A stretch of DNA of 64,000 nucleotides from UBA5066 sp046331465 (GTDB taxonomy: Bacteria > Acidobacteriota > Thermoanaerobaculia > UBA5066): the NCBI GenBank assembly GCA_046331465.1, contig JAXLQV010000003.1, positions 868,001-932,000 on the forward strand, given 5' to 3'. Positions 7,781 to 16,194 of this stretch are shown here, piece by piece. Within the stretch, counting starts at the first letter, position 1, and the number at the start of each line of letters is the position of its first letter. Below the pieces are notes generated by a model, which saw only the letters and a list, made by a program, of their open reading frames with translations, was not told where the DNA came from and ran no database searches. The position numbers and the translations under genes are program-made.

Positions 7781-8101
7781 CTAGCCCGGCGGGTCGGGAG
7801 GCGCGAGCGTGCCCGGCCCGTCCTCCCGGAGGCGGACGACCGTCGCCCCCCACCCTCCCGCCTCGGGCGGGGCGTCGCGGAACTCCCGGACGAGAGGCGA
7901 GCGGGCGAGGACGGCCCGGACCGTCCTGCGCTGAGCGCCGATCCCTCGGCCGTGGACGATCCGGACCTCCCGGAAGCCCCTCGCGGAGGCCTCGACCAGG
8001 TATTCCTCCACGACGGAGGCCGTCTCGGACGGCCGGAAGGAGTGAAGGTCGATGGCGTCCCCGATCGGGACGGCGACCGGATCGTCCCCTTCCGTGCTCA
8101 C
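7781..8101 (-). CDS. Smr-domain protein
   Basis: A small protein of about 106 residues consisting essentially of a MutS2-type Smr domain: IDLHSFRPSE (the usual xDLHG motif), an EYLVEASARGFREVRIVHGRGIG segment containing the conserved HGRG-type motif, and VREFRDAPPEAGGWGATVV. Stand-alone Smr proteins can nick nucleic acids or resolve branched DNA and RNA; the activity here is inferred. Two in-frame GTG codons exist (8107 and 8101). I prefer 8101 because TACACT ends 6 bases before it and abuts the other. fabH follows 15 bases later, so the two probably form an operon. Confidence 0.75.
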   Translation of the reverse strand: MSTEGDDPVAVPIGDAIDLHSFRPSETASVVEEYLVEASARGFREVRIVHGRGIGAQRRTVRAVLARSPLVREFRDAPPEAGGWGATVVRLREDGPGTLAPPDPPG

Positions 8102-8128
8102 GAGCACAGTGTAGGGCCGACACGGCGG

Positions 8129-8157
8129 TTGAATGGTCCGGCGCGCGGGCGGAGAAT
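8129..8157 (+). promoter_or_regulatory. Promoter of the CsgG-like gene
   Basis: TTGAAT (8129-8134) and GAGAAT (8152-8157) are spaced by 17 bases. The GGAGG ribosome site and the ATG at 8182 follow. Confidence 0.55.
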
Positions 8158-8181
8158 CCGCGCGTTACGGAGGAACGACCG

Positions 8182-9087
8182 ATGAAGAAGTCTCTCGTCG
8201 CGGCACTCGGCCTCGCTGCGGCCCTCGCCCCGTCCGCGGCGCTCGCGGCCAAGCCCCGCGTCGCCATCCTGGAGTTCAAGGACAAGACCTCGCACTACTA
8301 CTCCTGGTACGAGGCCGGGAGGGCGGCGCAGGACATGTTCGTCACCGAGCTCGTGAAGAGCGGGAAGTACCGCGTCATCGACCGCGAGCAGCTCGCGTCG
8401 CTCATGCAGGAGAAGAACCTCTCCCTCTCCGGCGACATCGACCCGAAGACGGCCGTGAAGGCGGGCAAGCTCCTCGGCGTCGAGTACTTCGTCACGGGCG
8501 CCCTCACCGAGCTCGGCGTCGCCAACCGCGGCGCGCGCGTCCCCGGCTTCGGGGGGCTCCCCTCGGTCCGCGTCGGCTCCCAGAAGATGGACGCCTCCAT
8601 CGACGCCCGGCTGATCAACACGACCACGGGCGAGATCGTCTGGGCCGACACCGCCAAGGAGGAGACCTCCGACGCGAGCGTCTACGTCGCGGGCGCCGGC
8701 GGCGGCGTCGAGGACCAGCGCAAGCTCGACCGCGTCCTCCGCCCCGTCGTCGTCAAGCTCGCCGCGTCGATGGCCAAGGCCGAGACCCCGACCTCCGGCC
8801 TCGGCGGCTCGGGCGACGCTTCGGGCGTCGCCGGGAAGATCGCGAACGTCGAGGGGGGCTCCGTCTTCCTGAACGTCGGCGCCGAGGCCGGGGTCAAGGA
8901 AGGCGACACGTTCGACGTCTACCGGGTGGGGAAGGTCATCAAGGACCCCGACACCGGGGAGGTCCTCGGCGCGGACGAGACGAAGGTCGGCAAGGTGAAG
9001 GTCACGAAGGTGATGGGAGCCCGCCTCTCGACCGCGTCGGTCGTCAGCGGCTCGGGCTTCAAGCCGGGCGACACGATCAAGAACTGA
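8182..9087 (+). CDS. CsgG/curli-assembly-like secreted protein
   Basis: A 301-residue exported protein. The signal peptide is residues 1-22 (MKKSLVAALGL..., cleavage near ALA). Residues 24-200 match the CsgG/penicillin-binding-protein-activator-type fold: PRVAILEFKD, VTELVKSGKYRVIDREQL, a repeated LGVEYFVTGALTELG strand and INTTTGEIVWADTAKEE. Residues 215-301 form a beta domain like the FlgT C-terminus (GKIANVEGGSVFLNVGAEAG ... GDTFDVYRVGKVI). No lipobox Cys is visible, so it is probably periplasmic rather than a CsgG pore lipoprotein. It is monocistronic with its own promoter and a canonical terminator. Its role in envelope biogenesis is inferred. Confidence 0.75.
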   Translation: MKKSLVAALGLAAALAPSAALAAKPRVAILEFKDKTSHYYSWYEAGRAAQDMFVTELVKSGKYRVIDREQLASLMQEKNLSLSGDIDPKTAVKAGKLLGVEYFVTGALTELGVANRGARVPGFGGLPSVRVGSQKMDASIDARLINTTTGEIVWADTAKEETSDASVYVAGAGGGVEDQRKLDRVLRPVVVKLAASMAKAETPTSGLGGSGDASGVAGKIANVEGGSVFLNVGAEAGVKEGDTFDVYRVGKVIKDPDTGEVLGADETKVGKVKVTKVMGARLSTASVVSGSGFKPGDTIKN

Positions 9088-9150
9088 AAGCCGGCGGGAG
9101 CCGACGCGCGGCGACCCGCGCGGGGAAGCGGCGTTCGGTGACCGGCGAAG

Positions 9151-9184
9151 AAGGGCGCGGCGGAAGACCCTCCGCCGCGCCCTT
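9151..9184 (+). terminator. Canonical Rho-independent terminator
   Basis: A perfect 14-bp stem (AAGGGCGCGGCGGA / TCCGCCGCGCCCTT) with a 6-base loop, followed by TCCCTTTT. It lies between convergent genes, ends the CsgG-like transcript and can also stop the kinase transcript. Confidence 0.85.
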
Positions 9185-9195
9185 TCCCTTTTCTC

Positions 9196-11304
9196 CTACC
9201 GCGCGCCGAGGAGCTCGCAGGCGTCCTTGATCCCCGCGTCGCACCCCTGCCGGAGGAGCGACGCCGCCCTGCGCGAGTCCCGGACCTCGATTGCCCGGAG
9301 GGCGCGGGCGTAGAGGACCGCGTTGTTCCGCGGCGCCCGCTCGGCCGCGGCGGCGAGCTCCTCGTCGAGGTCCCCGCGGACGTCGCCGAAGGCGAGGCCG
9401 AGGATCCAGTTCCCGTCGGCCCCCGGGTTCTTCCCCTTGTTGCGGACCAGGGTCCTCACGAAACGGAGGACCCGCCCGCCGGCCGCTCCCGCCGTGTCGA
9501 CCTCGAAGGCGCGGCCGAGCTGCTGCCAGGCGGTCGCGTTGTCGCCGTTCAGGAAGGCGCTCCCCGCCCTCGTGTAGAGGTCGATGAAGCGCGCCTCGGG
9601 CTCGTCGCTCGTCGCGGCCACCTGCCGGGCCTCGCCGCCGGCCTCCGCGAGCGCCTCCCGCGTCAGCGTCCCCTTCGTCCGCGTCGTGTCGAGCGCGACG
9701 TACGCCTTCTCGACGCGCGTGTCGAGCGACCAGCTCCCGCCGTCGACGAGCGCCTCCCGCGGAGGGAGGGCGATCTCCCCGCCGGATGCCGGTCGCTCCG
9801 GCGCGCCGCCCGGCGCCGGCGCCCGGCCCGATCCCGCGGCCGAGGCGCCCCCCGGGTTCGACCTCGGCCGTTCGCGGGGTCCCGTGGCTCCCGTCGTGCC
9901 GACCGGACCGACCGGCGCGCTCCCGGCGGCCGGGCCTCCCGCCGCTTCCGTCGCGCTTCCGGACGGGGGGGCGCCGACGTTTCCGACCGGGTTCCCGTCC
10001 GGGTTCGCGCTGGCCGCGGCGGCCGCGGTCTCCGCCGGCGCCGCCTCCGTCGAAGGCGCCGGGGCCTCGGTCGGAGCGACCGCCGGGACGTTCGCGAGGG
10101 GGGCCGGCGTCGCCGGAGGCGCGCCGCCCGCCCGTGCTGGCGCGAGGCGCGACCAGGCGAACCAGCCGCCTCCGCCGAGGACCGCGAGGAGGAGGACGGC
10201 CGCCGCCGCGAGGGCCGCGGGGTTCGCTCCCTTCCTCGGCGCAGGAGCGGCCGGCGAGGGGGGCGGGGGGACCGAGGCCGCGGCGGCCATCTTGGCCTCG
10301 GGCGAGGAGATTCCGCCCGAGACGACCGCGGCGTGGGCCGTCGGCACCGTCGGGTGGTTCTCGACCGCGCCCGGGCCCTCGAGGACGGTCGGAGCAGCGT
10401 GGATCGTCGGGGCCGGCGGCGGCGGCGGAACCGCGCGCGAAGGGGCCGAGGCCGTGACGGCGCTCCCGAGGGAGAGGCCGAAGACCGCGGCGAGGGCCGA
10501 GACGAGCTCCGTGCAGCTCGCGTAGCGGTACTGCGGGTTCTTCGCGAGGGCGCGCGCGAGGACGTCGTCGACGGCGGGCGGCAGGCCTCCGACGAACGAC
10601 GTCACCGGGTCGGGCGGGACGGCGACGTGCTGGTGGAGGACGGCGAGCGGCGTGTCCGCCTTGAAGGGGACGCGCCCCGTCAGCATCTCGAACGCGATGC
10701 AGGCCAGCGCGTACTGGTCGGCCCGCGCGTCGAGCGCCTTTCCCATCGCCTGCTCGGGCGCCATGTACGACGGCGTCCCCATCACGGTCCCCGTGGCCGT
10801 GAGGCCCGAGACGGAGTCGGCGCTCCGCGCGAGGCCGAAGTCGGCGAGGAGCGGCCGCCCGGCGGCGTCGAGGAGGACGTTCCCCGGCTTCACGTCGCGA
10901 TGGAGGATTCCCTTCGAGTGCGCGTGGTCGAGCGCCGCCGCGATCGCCGCGAGCCACGGGACGGCCTCGGCGGGCGGGACGGGGCCCCGGATCCTCTCCT
11001 TCAGCGACCCTCCGGAGACGAGGGGCATGACGAGGTACGAGACCTCCTTCCCCTCGAGCGGCGCCGTCCCGAAATCGTAGACGGCGAGGATGTTCGGGTG
11101 CTCGAGCCCCGCCACGAGCCGGGCTTCCCTGAGGAAGCGCTCGGCGAACGTCGGGTCCGCCGCGATCGGGTCGTGGATGACCTTTACGGCGACGGTGCGG
11201 TGGAGCGTCTGGTCCTCGGCCCGCCAGACTTCCGACATTCCGCCGGCGCCGGCCCGCTCGAGGAGGCGGTATCGACCCAGGAGGGTTCCGGGGGTTACGG
11301 CCAT
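9196..11304 (-). CDS. Membrane-anchored Ser/Thr protein kinase (PknB-like)
   Basis: A 702-residue bacterial eukaryotic-like kinase. Residues 10-275 form the kinase domain: glycine loop GRYRLLERAGAGGMSEV, VAVK lysine, catalytic loop HRDVKPGNVLL, DFGLARS, the activation segment GTPSYMAPEQ and a helical C-lobe. A Pro/Ala-rich juxtamembrane segment leads to one TM near residue 355 (ALAAAAVLLLAVLGGGGWF). The periplasmic part has a long Ala/Pro/Gly linker and then a C-terminal helical region (about 500-702) with TPR-like or Sel1-like spacing and CDAGIKDACELL near the end. Its targets are unknown. It shares an overlapping bidirectional -10 with the radical SAM gene. The ATG at 11304 has a 22-base leader containing GAGAAACGAGG. 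Confidence 0.88.
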   Translation of the reverse strand: MAVTPGTLLGRYRLLERAGAGGMSEVWRAEDQTLHRTVAVKVIHDPIAADPTFAERFLREARLVAGLEHPNILAVYDFGTAPLEGKEVSYLVMPLVSGGSLKERIRGPVPPAEAVPWLAAIAAALDHAHSKGILHRDVKPGNVLLDAAGRPLLADFGLARSADSVSGLTATGTVMGTPSYMAPEQAMGKALDARADQYALACIAFEMLTGRVPFKADTPLAVLHQHVAVPPDPVTSFVGGLPPAVDDVLARALAKNPQYRYASCTELVSALAAVFGLSLGSAVTASAPSRAVPPPPPAPTIHAAPTVLEGPGAVENHPTVPTAHAAVVSGGISSPEAKMAAAASVPPPPSPAAPAPRKGANPAALAAAAVLLLAVLGGGGWFAWSRLAPARAGGAPPATPAPLANVPAVAPTEAPAPSTEAAPAETAAAAASANPDGNPVGNVGAPPSGSATEAAGGPAAGSAPVGPVGTTGATGPRERPRSNPGGASAAGSGRAPAPGGAPERPASGGEIALPPREALVDGGSWSLDTRVEKAYVALDTTRTKGTLTREALAEAGGEARQVAATSDEPEARFIDLYTRAGSAFLNGDNATAWQQLGRAFEVDTAGAAGGRVLRFVRTLVRNKGKNPGADGNWILGLAFGDVRGDLDEELAAAAERAPRNNAVLYARALRAIEVRDSRRAASLLRQGCDAGIKDACELLGAR

Positions 11305-11325
11305 GGCGTCCTCGTTTCTCTCCCG

Positions 11326-11332
11326 TAGGATA
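11326..11332. promoter_or_regulatory. Overlapping bidirectional -10 element TAGGATA
   Basis: On the plus strand TAGGAT (11326-11331) ends 9 bases before the radical SAM ATG. On the minus strand TATCCT (11332-11327) lies 22 bases before the kinase ATG. The same 7 bases can therefore serve both divergent genes. Confidence 0.5.
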
Positions 11333-11340
11333 CGACCGGG

Positions 11341-12180
11341 ATGGCCCCGCCGAGTGAGAAGCGCGTCACGGACCGGCACGACCGCGGCAGCGCCGGGAGG
11401 CGATTCGTCTACGTGGTCCGGTCGCGGCGCACGGGCGGGATCTCGGTCGGCGTCAACCTCGACCCGCAGAAGACCTGCAACTTCGACTGCGTCTACTGCG
11501 AGGTGATCGACCGGCGGGCGATCGCCCGTCACGCGCGGCGGCCGCCGATCCCGGCGCCCGTCGTCGCCGCGGAGCTCTCCTCCGTCCTCTGCGAGCTCCG
11601 GGGCGCCGCCGAGCCGCCGTGCAGCATCGCGTTCGCCGGGGACGGCGAGCCGTCCACCTTCCGCGGCTTCCTTCCGCTCGCGCGGCTCGTCTTCGACGCC
11701 CGCGACGCGGCGGGGCTCGCCGGCGCCCGGGTGATCCTGATCACGAACGGCTCCGGCCTGTCGCGGCCCGAGATGCGGGAGGCGCACGACCTCTTCGCCT
11801 CCCGCGGCGGCCGCTTCTGGATCAAGCTCGACGCCGGCACGGAGCCGTTCTTCCGCGCCGTCTGCCGAACGGCGGTCCCGTTCGAGCGCGTCGTGGCGAA
11901 CCTCGCCGCGGCCGCGCGGCGCCACCCGGTCGTCGTCCAGTCGATGTTCTTCCGCTCGGACGCGCTCGGCGCGCCGCCGCCGGAGGAGGTCTCCGCCTGG
12001 GCCGCGCGGCTCGCCGCCGTCGTCCGCCGGGGCGGGTCGCTCGAGGCCGTGCAGGTCTACACCGTCGCGCGCGACACGATGGAGCCGGGTGTCCACCCTC
12101 TCCCGCCCGAGGCGCTCGCGGAGATCGCCGAGGCCGCGCGGGCGGCGCTGCCGGGGGTGAGCGTCCGGGTCTACCGGTGA
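11341..12180 (+). CDS. Radical SAM protein
   Basis: A 279-residue radical SAM enzyme. The 4Fe-4S/SAM motif is CNFDCVYCEV (CxxxCxxC) near residues 44-53, preceded by SVGVNLDPQKT. FAGDGEPSTF near residue 100 is the GGE-type SAM-binding strand of this subclass, and ILITNGSGLS near 139 is the next conserved strand. Its length and the CVYC motif resemble the small single-domain wyosine-base/YfkA-type clade; no second Fe-S cluster is evident. The substrate is unknown. The start has no ribosome site but TAGGAT lies 9 bases upstream, which suggests a leaderless message. Confidence 0.82.
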   Translation: MAPPSEKRVTDRHDRGSAGRRFVYVVRSRRTGGISVGVNLDPQKTCNFDCVYCEVIDRRAIARHARRPPIPAPVVAAELSSVLCELRGAAEPPCSIAFAGDGEPSTFRGFLPLARLVFDARDAAGLAGARVILITNGSGLSRPEMREAHDLFASRGGRFWIKLDAGTEPFFRAVCRTAVPFERVVANLAAAARRHPVVVQSMFFRSDALGAPPPEEVSAWAARLAAVVRRGGSLEAVQVYTVARDTMEPGVHPLPPEALAEIAEAARAALPGVSVRVYR

Positions 12181-12235
12181 GCGGGGCGGCGGCCGCGCCG
12201 TCCGGCGAAGCCGCCCGGGACCGCCCGCCGGATCG

Positions 12236-14737
12236 CTAGAGCTCCTCGGCCAGGTCGGCCCCGGCGAGCGCGCCCCACAGGGCGATCGTCCCGGCTCCGC
12301 CCCTCGACGCGTCGTCGAGCGCCTCCTCGGCCCGCGAGAGGAGGCTCGCCGTGTCGAACGCGTCCTCGGGGTAGGCCGCGAGCCCGATCGTCAGCGTGAA
12401 CTTGAGGCCGGTCGCCTCGAGGCGGGGGTCGAAGGCGGAGATGAAGTTCTTCTGGATCGCCTCGGCGGCGCGCTGCGCCGTCGCCTTGTTCGCCTCGAAG
12501 ATCAGGATCCAGAAGCGGTCGCCCTTCCCCCGGCCGACGATGTTCACCGAGCGCGTCGCCCGGACGAGCTGCGCGGCGATCTTCGGCAGGAGGGCGTCGC
12601 CGTAGTGCGCGCCGAACCGCTGCCCCGCCTCGGCCAGACCGTCGACGCAGATGTGCGCCACGGAGAGCGGCTGCCCGCTCCGCTCGGCGCGCTTGAGCTC
12701 CGACTCGAGCCGCTTGAGGATCGCCCCCTGGTTGTAGAGGCCGGTGACGCCGTCGCGCTCGGTCTGCTGCTCGATGATCTTCATGAGCCGCGAGTTGTGG
12801 AGAGCGACCGCGGCCGAGTCGGCGAGGAGGGAGAGCCGCCCGCCGAGCTCCGAGGGCCACCCGTCCCCCTGCGAGCGGAACGCGAAGGTGAGGACGCCGA
12901 TCTGCTCGTCCTGGTAGAGGAGGGGGACGGCCGCCCCGCGAAGCCCCGCCGGGACGGCCCCGCCGTGGCCGGGCGGCACGAGGGAGGCGATCTCCTCCTC
13001 GCCGACGAGGACGAGCGTCTTCTCGAGCCACGCGCGGACGACGGGGTGGTCGCTGCTCTCGGTCGGCACGACGCGGGGCCCGTCCGGGCCGTTGTCGGCT
13101 CCCCAGCTCGCGAGGACGCGGAGCGACTTCGTCTGCGCGTCGGCGTCCCAGAACTGCGCGCTCTCGCCCGCGAGGAGCGCCACGGCCTGCTCGCAGAGCG
13201 TGTGCTTGATGCGCGGTCCGTCGAAGGTCGTCGTCAGGGAGCGTCCCACCTCGCGCAGCCGGTCGAGGAACCGGTACGAGTCGCGCTCCCTCCGGAGGAG
13301 GCGCGCGGAGGTGACGGCGAGCGAGACCTCGACCGAGAGCGCCTGGAACGACCGGAGCATCGGCGGGCCGAAGGCCCACGGGCGGCCGGCGCCGATGCCG
13401 ACGAGGACTCCGAGGATCTCGCCGCGCGACGCGAGGGGAACGGCGACGAGGCCGATCGGCCGGGGGAGGTCCTTCAGGGCGCCCGGCACCGGCACGAGGC
13501 CGAGCCCCTTCTCGTCGGCCGCCACGTCGGGAAGGAGGGCGTAGGAGCCCTCGGCCGAGAGGAGGTCGAAGAGGGCCCGGGGGACGTCGTCCCTCGTGCG
13601 GCCGTGGGGAGCGCCCCCCTTCCAGTAGAACGACGCGGGGCCCGGGAGCTGGTCGAGGGGCCGGAGCTGGACGGCGCAGAGGTCGAGGTCGAAGTGGGAG
13701 CCGATCTCCGAGACGGTCCGCTCGAGGATGGCGTCGATCTCCGTCAGCCCCCCGAGCGCCGCGTGGACCCGGTTCACGAAGGCGACCCGCTCCGCGTTGC
13801 GCCGGTCGGCCTCGATGAGCCGCGCCTTCTCGAGGGCACCCGCGGCGAGCCGGGCGAGCTCCTGCACGAGCCGCATCTCCTGCGGCGTCAGGACGAAGGC
13901 CCCGCGGCGCGACATCGTCAGGAAGCCGAAGACCGTGTCGCCCTGCTCGAGCGGGATCGCGAGCCGGCGACGGCGGCGCGGCCCCCGGGTGTCGTCCATG
14001 TCGTCGTCGTCGAACGCGGGCCCGTGGGCGCCGAGCGCGCGCACGAGGATCTCGTCGTCGTCGAGCGGCCGCCTCTGGCCGGGGACGAACCCGCCGCCCG
14101 AGCCGGGCGAGGTCCCCTGCCCGAGGATGTGCTCGATCTCGCGCGAGTCGGCGTGGAACCGGAACGCCTGGACCTGGTCGAACTCGAGCTGACGCTGGAG
14201 GGAGGCCGCCGTGAGGCGCACGACCTCGTCCGCGTTCAGCGTGTGGAGGGCCCCGGAGGCGAGCTCGAAGAGCGCCACCGCCTCCTCGCGCCGCTTCACG
14301 AGCGTCGCGACGTTCCGCTCGCGCTCGAGGATCCTCGCGAAGATCTGGGCGAAGAAGCGGATCCCCTCGTCGACGTCGACGCCCTTGCCGGCGGACTGCG
14401 GGAGGGAGACGCCGAAGGCGCCGCTGACGTGCTCGCCCGTCTTCACGGGGGCGCAGACGAAGACGAGGCCCGACTCCACGACGCGCTTCTCTCGCCCCTC
14501 CCCGAGGAGCCCTTCGAGGACGCGGCCGAGGCGCTGCTCGGCCGCCGTCGCCACGATGGAGGTTCCCGCCCGGCTCATCGGCGGAGCGCCGCCGGCCGGC
14601 AGGAGGGCGACGGCGACGGCGTCGAAGAAGCGGAGGGCCGTGTCGAGGACGATCCCTATCGACTCGTCGAGGAACCGGCCCTCGGCGAGGATCGCCTCGA
14701 ACGCCTTCAGCAGGGCGAGGTCACGGGAGGTCGGCAC
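12236..14737 (-). CDS. Multi-GAF protein with degenerate GGDEF domain
   Basis: An 833-residue cytoplasmic signalling protein. Several GAF-like domains occupy about 1-650, with repeated VALLPAG, ALFELASGALHTLNADEVVRL, LAIPLEQGDTVFGFLTM, LVAVPLASRGEILGVLV and AAVPLLYQDEQIGVLTF strands. The last 170 residues follow the GGDEF fold (GVTGLYNQGAILKRLESEL, FGAHYGDALL, LKFTLTIGLAAYPED), but the GG(D/E)EF signature is replaced by GKGDRF, so diguanylate cyclase activity is unlikely. It may act as a nucleotide sensor or scaffold. The start is GTG at 14737 and a TATGAT element lies 35 bases upstream. The gene is monocistronic and converges with the radical SAM gene. Confidence 0.82.
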   Translation of the reverse strand: MPTSRDLALLKAFEAILAEGRFLDESIGIVLDTALRFFDAVAVALLPAGGAPPMSRAGTSIVATAAEQRLGRVLEGLLGEGREKRVVESGLVFVCAPVKTGEHVSGAFGVSLPQSAGKGVDVDEGIRFFAQIFARILERERNVATLVKRREEAVALFELASGALHTLNADEVVRLTAASLQRQLEFDQVQAFRFHADSREIEHILGQGTSPGSGGGFVPGQRRPLDDDEILVRALGAHGPAFDDDDMDDTRGPRRRRRLAIPLEQGDTVFGFLTMSRRGAFVLTPQEMRLVQELARLAAGALEKARLIEADRRNAERVAFVNRVHAALGGLTEIDAILERTVSEIGSHFDLDLCAVQLRPLDQLPGPASFYWKGGAPHGRTRDDVPRALFDLLSAEGSYALLPDVAADEKGLGLVPVPGALKDLPRPIGLVAVPLASRGEILGVLVGIGAGRPWAFGPPMLRSFQALSVEVSLAVTSARLLRRERDSYRFLDRLREVGRSLTTTFDGPRIKHTLCEQAVALLAGESAQFWDADAQTKSLRVLASWGADNGPDGPRVVPTESSDHPVVRAWLEKTLVLVGEEEIASLVPPGHGGAVPAGLRGAAVPLLYQDEQIGVLTFAFRSQGDGWPSELGGRLSLLADSAAVALHNSRLMKIIEQQTERDGVTGLYNQGAILKRLESELKRAERSGQPLSVAHICVDGLAEAGQRFGAHYGDALLPKIAAQLVRATRSVNIVGRGKGDRFWILIFEANKATAQRAAEAIQKNFISAFDPRLEATGLKFTLTIGLAAYPEDAFDTASLLSRAEEALDDASRGGAGTIALWGALAGADLAEEL

Positions 14738-14809
14738 AGCAGCTACGTTCTCCGGGCGTTGCTCGGATCCGGATCATAGCCGGGATCGCCGCGACGCGGC
14801 AGGAGGTTG

Positions 14810-15280
14810 CTAGGCCGTCTCGCGCTGCTCGGCCCGGGCCGCGCCGGCGAGCCCCTGCGCGACGAGGAGGAGCATCCCGACGTCGCGGACGACGACCATC
14901 CTCATGTCGTGGAGACGCTCCGCGACGCTCTTCCCCGCTTCGGCGACGTCGAAGCAGCCGCAGTCGATCGCGTTCCCCCTGAGGAGGTTCACCGAGATCG
15001 CGACGATGAAGACCGCGAGGAGGGTCCCGACGACGATCACGGCCGTCCGCCTCCAGATGCCGCAGATCAGGGCGATCCCGGCCAGGAGCTCCGCCCACGG
15101 CATGACGAGGGCCGAGACGTTCACGAGCGGCCCCGGCAGGAGCCGGTAGTTGTAGACCATGTGGGCGAACGCCGGCGGATCGGCGATCTTCGGCAGGGCC
15201 GCGACGACGAAGAAGACCCCCAGCGCGATCTGGGTCCTCACCGTGAGCCAGGGGTGGGTCAGCGCCTCCCGCAGCGTCAC
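14810..15280 (-). CDS. MauE/DoxX-type membrane protein
   Basis: A 156-residue protein with four hydrophobic segments (about 17-35, 55-75, 82-102 and 130-150). ALPKIADPPAFAHMVYNYRLLP and NAIDCGCF are typical of the MauE/DoxX methylamine-utilisation-like family, whose members pass electrons or thiols across the membrane. The CGCF pair could be redox active. The ATG overlaps the stop of the rhodanese gene by 4 bases, so the two are translationally coupled. I infer that the two proteins handle reduced sulfur or disulfides together. Confidence 0.75.
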   Translation of the reverse strand: MTLREALTHPWLTVRTQIALGVFFVVAALPKIADPPAFAHMVYNYRLLPGPLVNVSALVMPWAELLAGIALICGIWRRTAVIVVGTLLAVFIVAISVNLLRGNAIDCGCFDVAEAGKSVAERLHDMRMVVVRDVGMLLLVAQGLAGAARAEQRETA

Positions 15281-16029
15281 GAGGCTCCTCCGGCCGCGAC
15301 GGCCCCGCCCCGCTTCACCCAGTCGGGGAATCCGTCGCGGTAGACGAGGAGGTTCTCGAATCCCGCGCCGAAGAGCATCTGCGCGAGCATGTGGGAGTCC
15401 TCGCAGTCGCCGCCGGAACAGTAGAGGACGACCGGGACGGAGCCGTCGCGCCCCTCGCCGACGAGGGCCTCGACCCGCTCGCGGACGAGGTCCGCCTCCC
15501 AGACCGGGAAGGAGCGTGCCCCGGCGACGTGCCCCTGGGCGTAGTCCTTCGAGCGGCGGGCGTCGAGGAAGAGGACGCCCCGGGCGTGGAGCCAGGACGC
15601 CGCGTCGCCGGAGATCTCGACGAAGGGCTGGCCGTGCCGCGGGAAGCGGCGGAGGACCTCGGCCGGGTCGACGCGTTCCTTCGCAGGCACCGGCCGGGAG
15701 GGCGAGACCGCTCCCGCCGCGGCGTGCGCCGGCGTGGAGGACTCCGGCACCGGGGAAGCCGCCGGGGCCGGGCCCGGCGCGGCCGCAGCCGGAGAAGGGG
15801 CCGAAGCCGTGGAAGGGGCCGCCGCCTGGGTCGCCGCGGGAGCGGGGTCTGCCGTGAACGGGGCGAGCGGTGCCACCTCGCCACGCTCCGGGACGCGCGT
15901 CGCGTTCGGGTAGCCCCCCGGAAGCGGGAGGCGGCGCTCCTTCCCGGCGAGGGCGTTCGAGACGAGCGCGCAGGCGACCGCGAGGCCGACGAGGACGGCG
16001 GCCTCGGCGAGGAAGCGTCGGAAGTTCAT
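15277..16029 (-). CDS. Membrane-anchored rhodanese-domain protein
   Basis: A 250-residue protein. Residues 7-28 form an uncleaved or signal-type TM segment. A Pro/Ala/Ser-rich linker spans about 50-115. Residues 125-240 form a rhodanese domain with VLFLDARRSKDYAQGHVAGA and active-site loop YCSGGDCEDS, where the first Cys is the expected sulfur carrier. FENLLVYRDGFPDWVKRGG is the usual ending. It should work in the periplasm, moving sulfane sulfur or acting as a thiol redox partner of the MauE-like protein encoded downstream. A TAGAAT element (16071-16066) and a GGAGAC ribosome site precede the ATG. Confidence 0.85.
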   Translation of the reverse strand: MNFRRFLAEAAVLVGLAVACALVSNALAGKERRLPLPGGYPNATRVPERGEVAPLAPFTADPAPAATQAAAPSTASAPSPAAAAPGPAPAASPVPESSTPAHAAAGAVSPSRPVPAKERVDPAEVLRRFPRHGQPFVEISGDAASWLHARGVLFLDARRSKDYAQGHVAGARSFPVWEADLVRERVEALVGEGRDGSVPVVLYCSGGDCEDSHMLAQMLFGAGFENLLVYRDGFPDWVKRGGAVAAGGAS

Positions 16030-16148
16030 TCGGTGTCTCCGTCGGGGGCGCGTGGCCCGCCGGGGATTCTATGCAAGCCTCTCGCCCCGTCCCGGCCGCG
16101 CCGTTCCGGCGCGGTCGTTTCGCTGGCGAAACAGGCCCGGGAGAGGTC

Positions 16149-16154
16149 TAGAAT
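16149..16154 (+). promoter_or_regulatory. -10 element TAGAAT of the citrate synthase gene
   Basis: TAGAAT lies 40 bases before the gltA start. No good -35 is seen at the right distance. A GGAAGGGGAAGAGG purine tract precedes the ATG, so this gene has a leader and a ribosome site. Confidence 0.45.
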
Positions 16155-16194
16155 TCCCAGTCCAGTCCAGCGTGCGCCAAGGAAGGGGAAGAGG

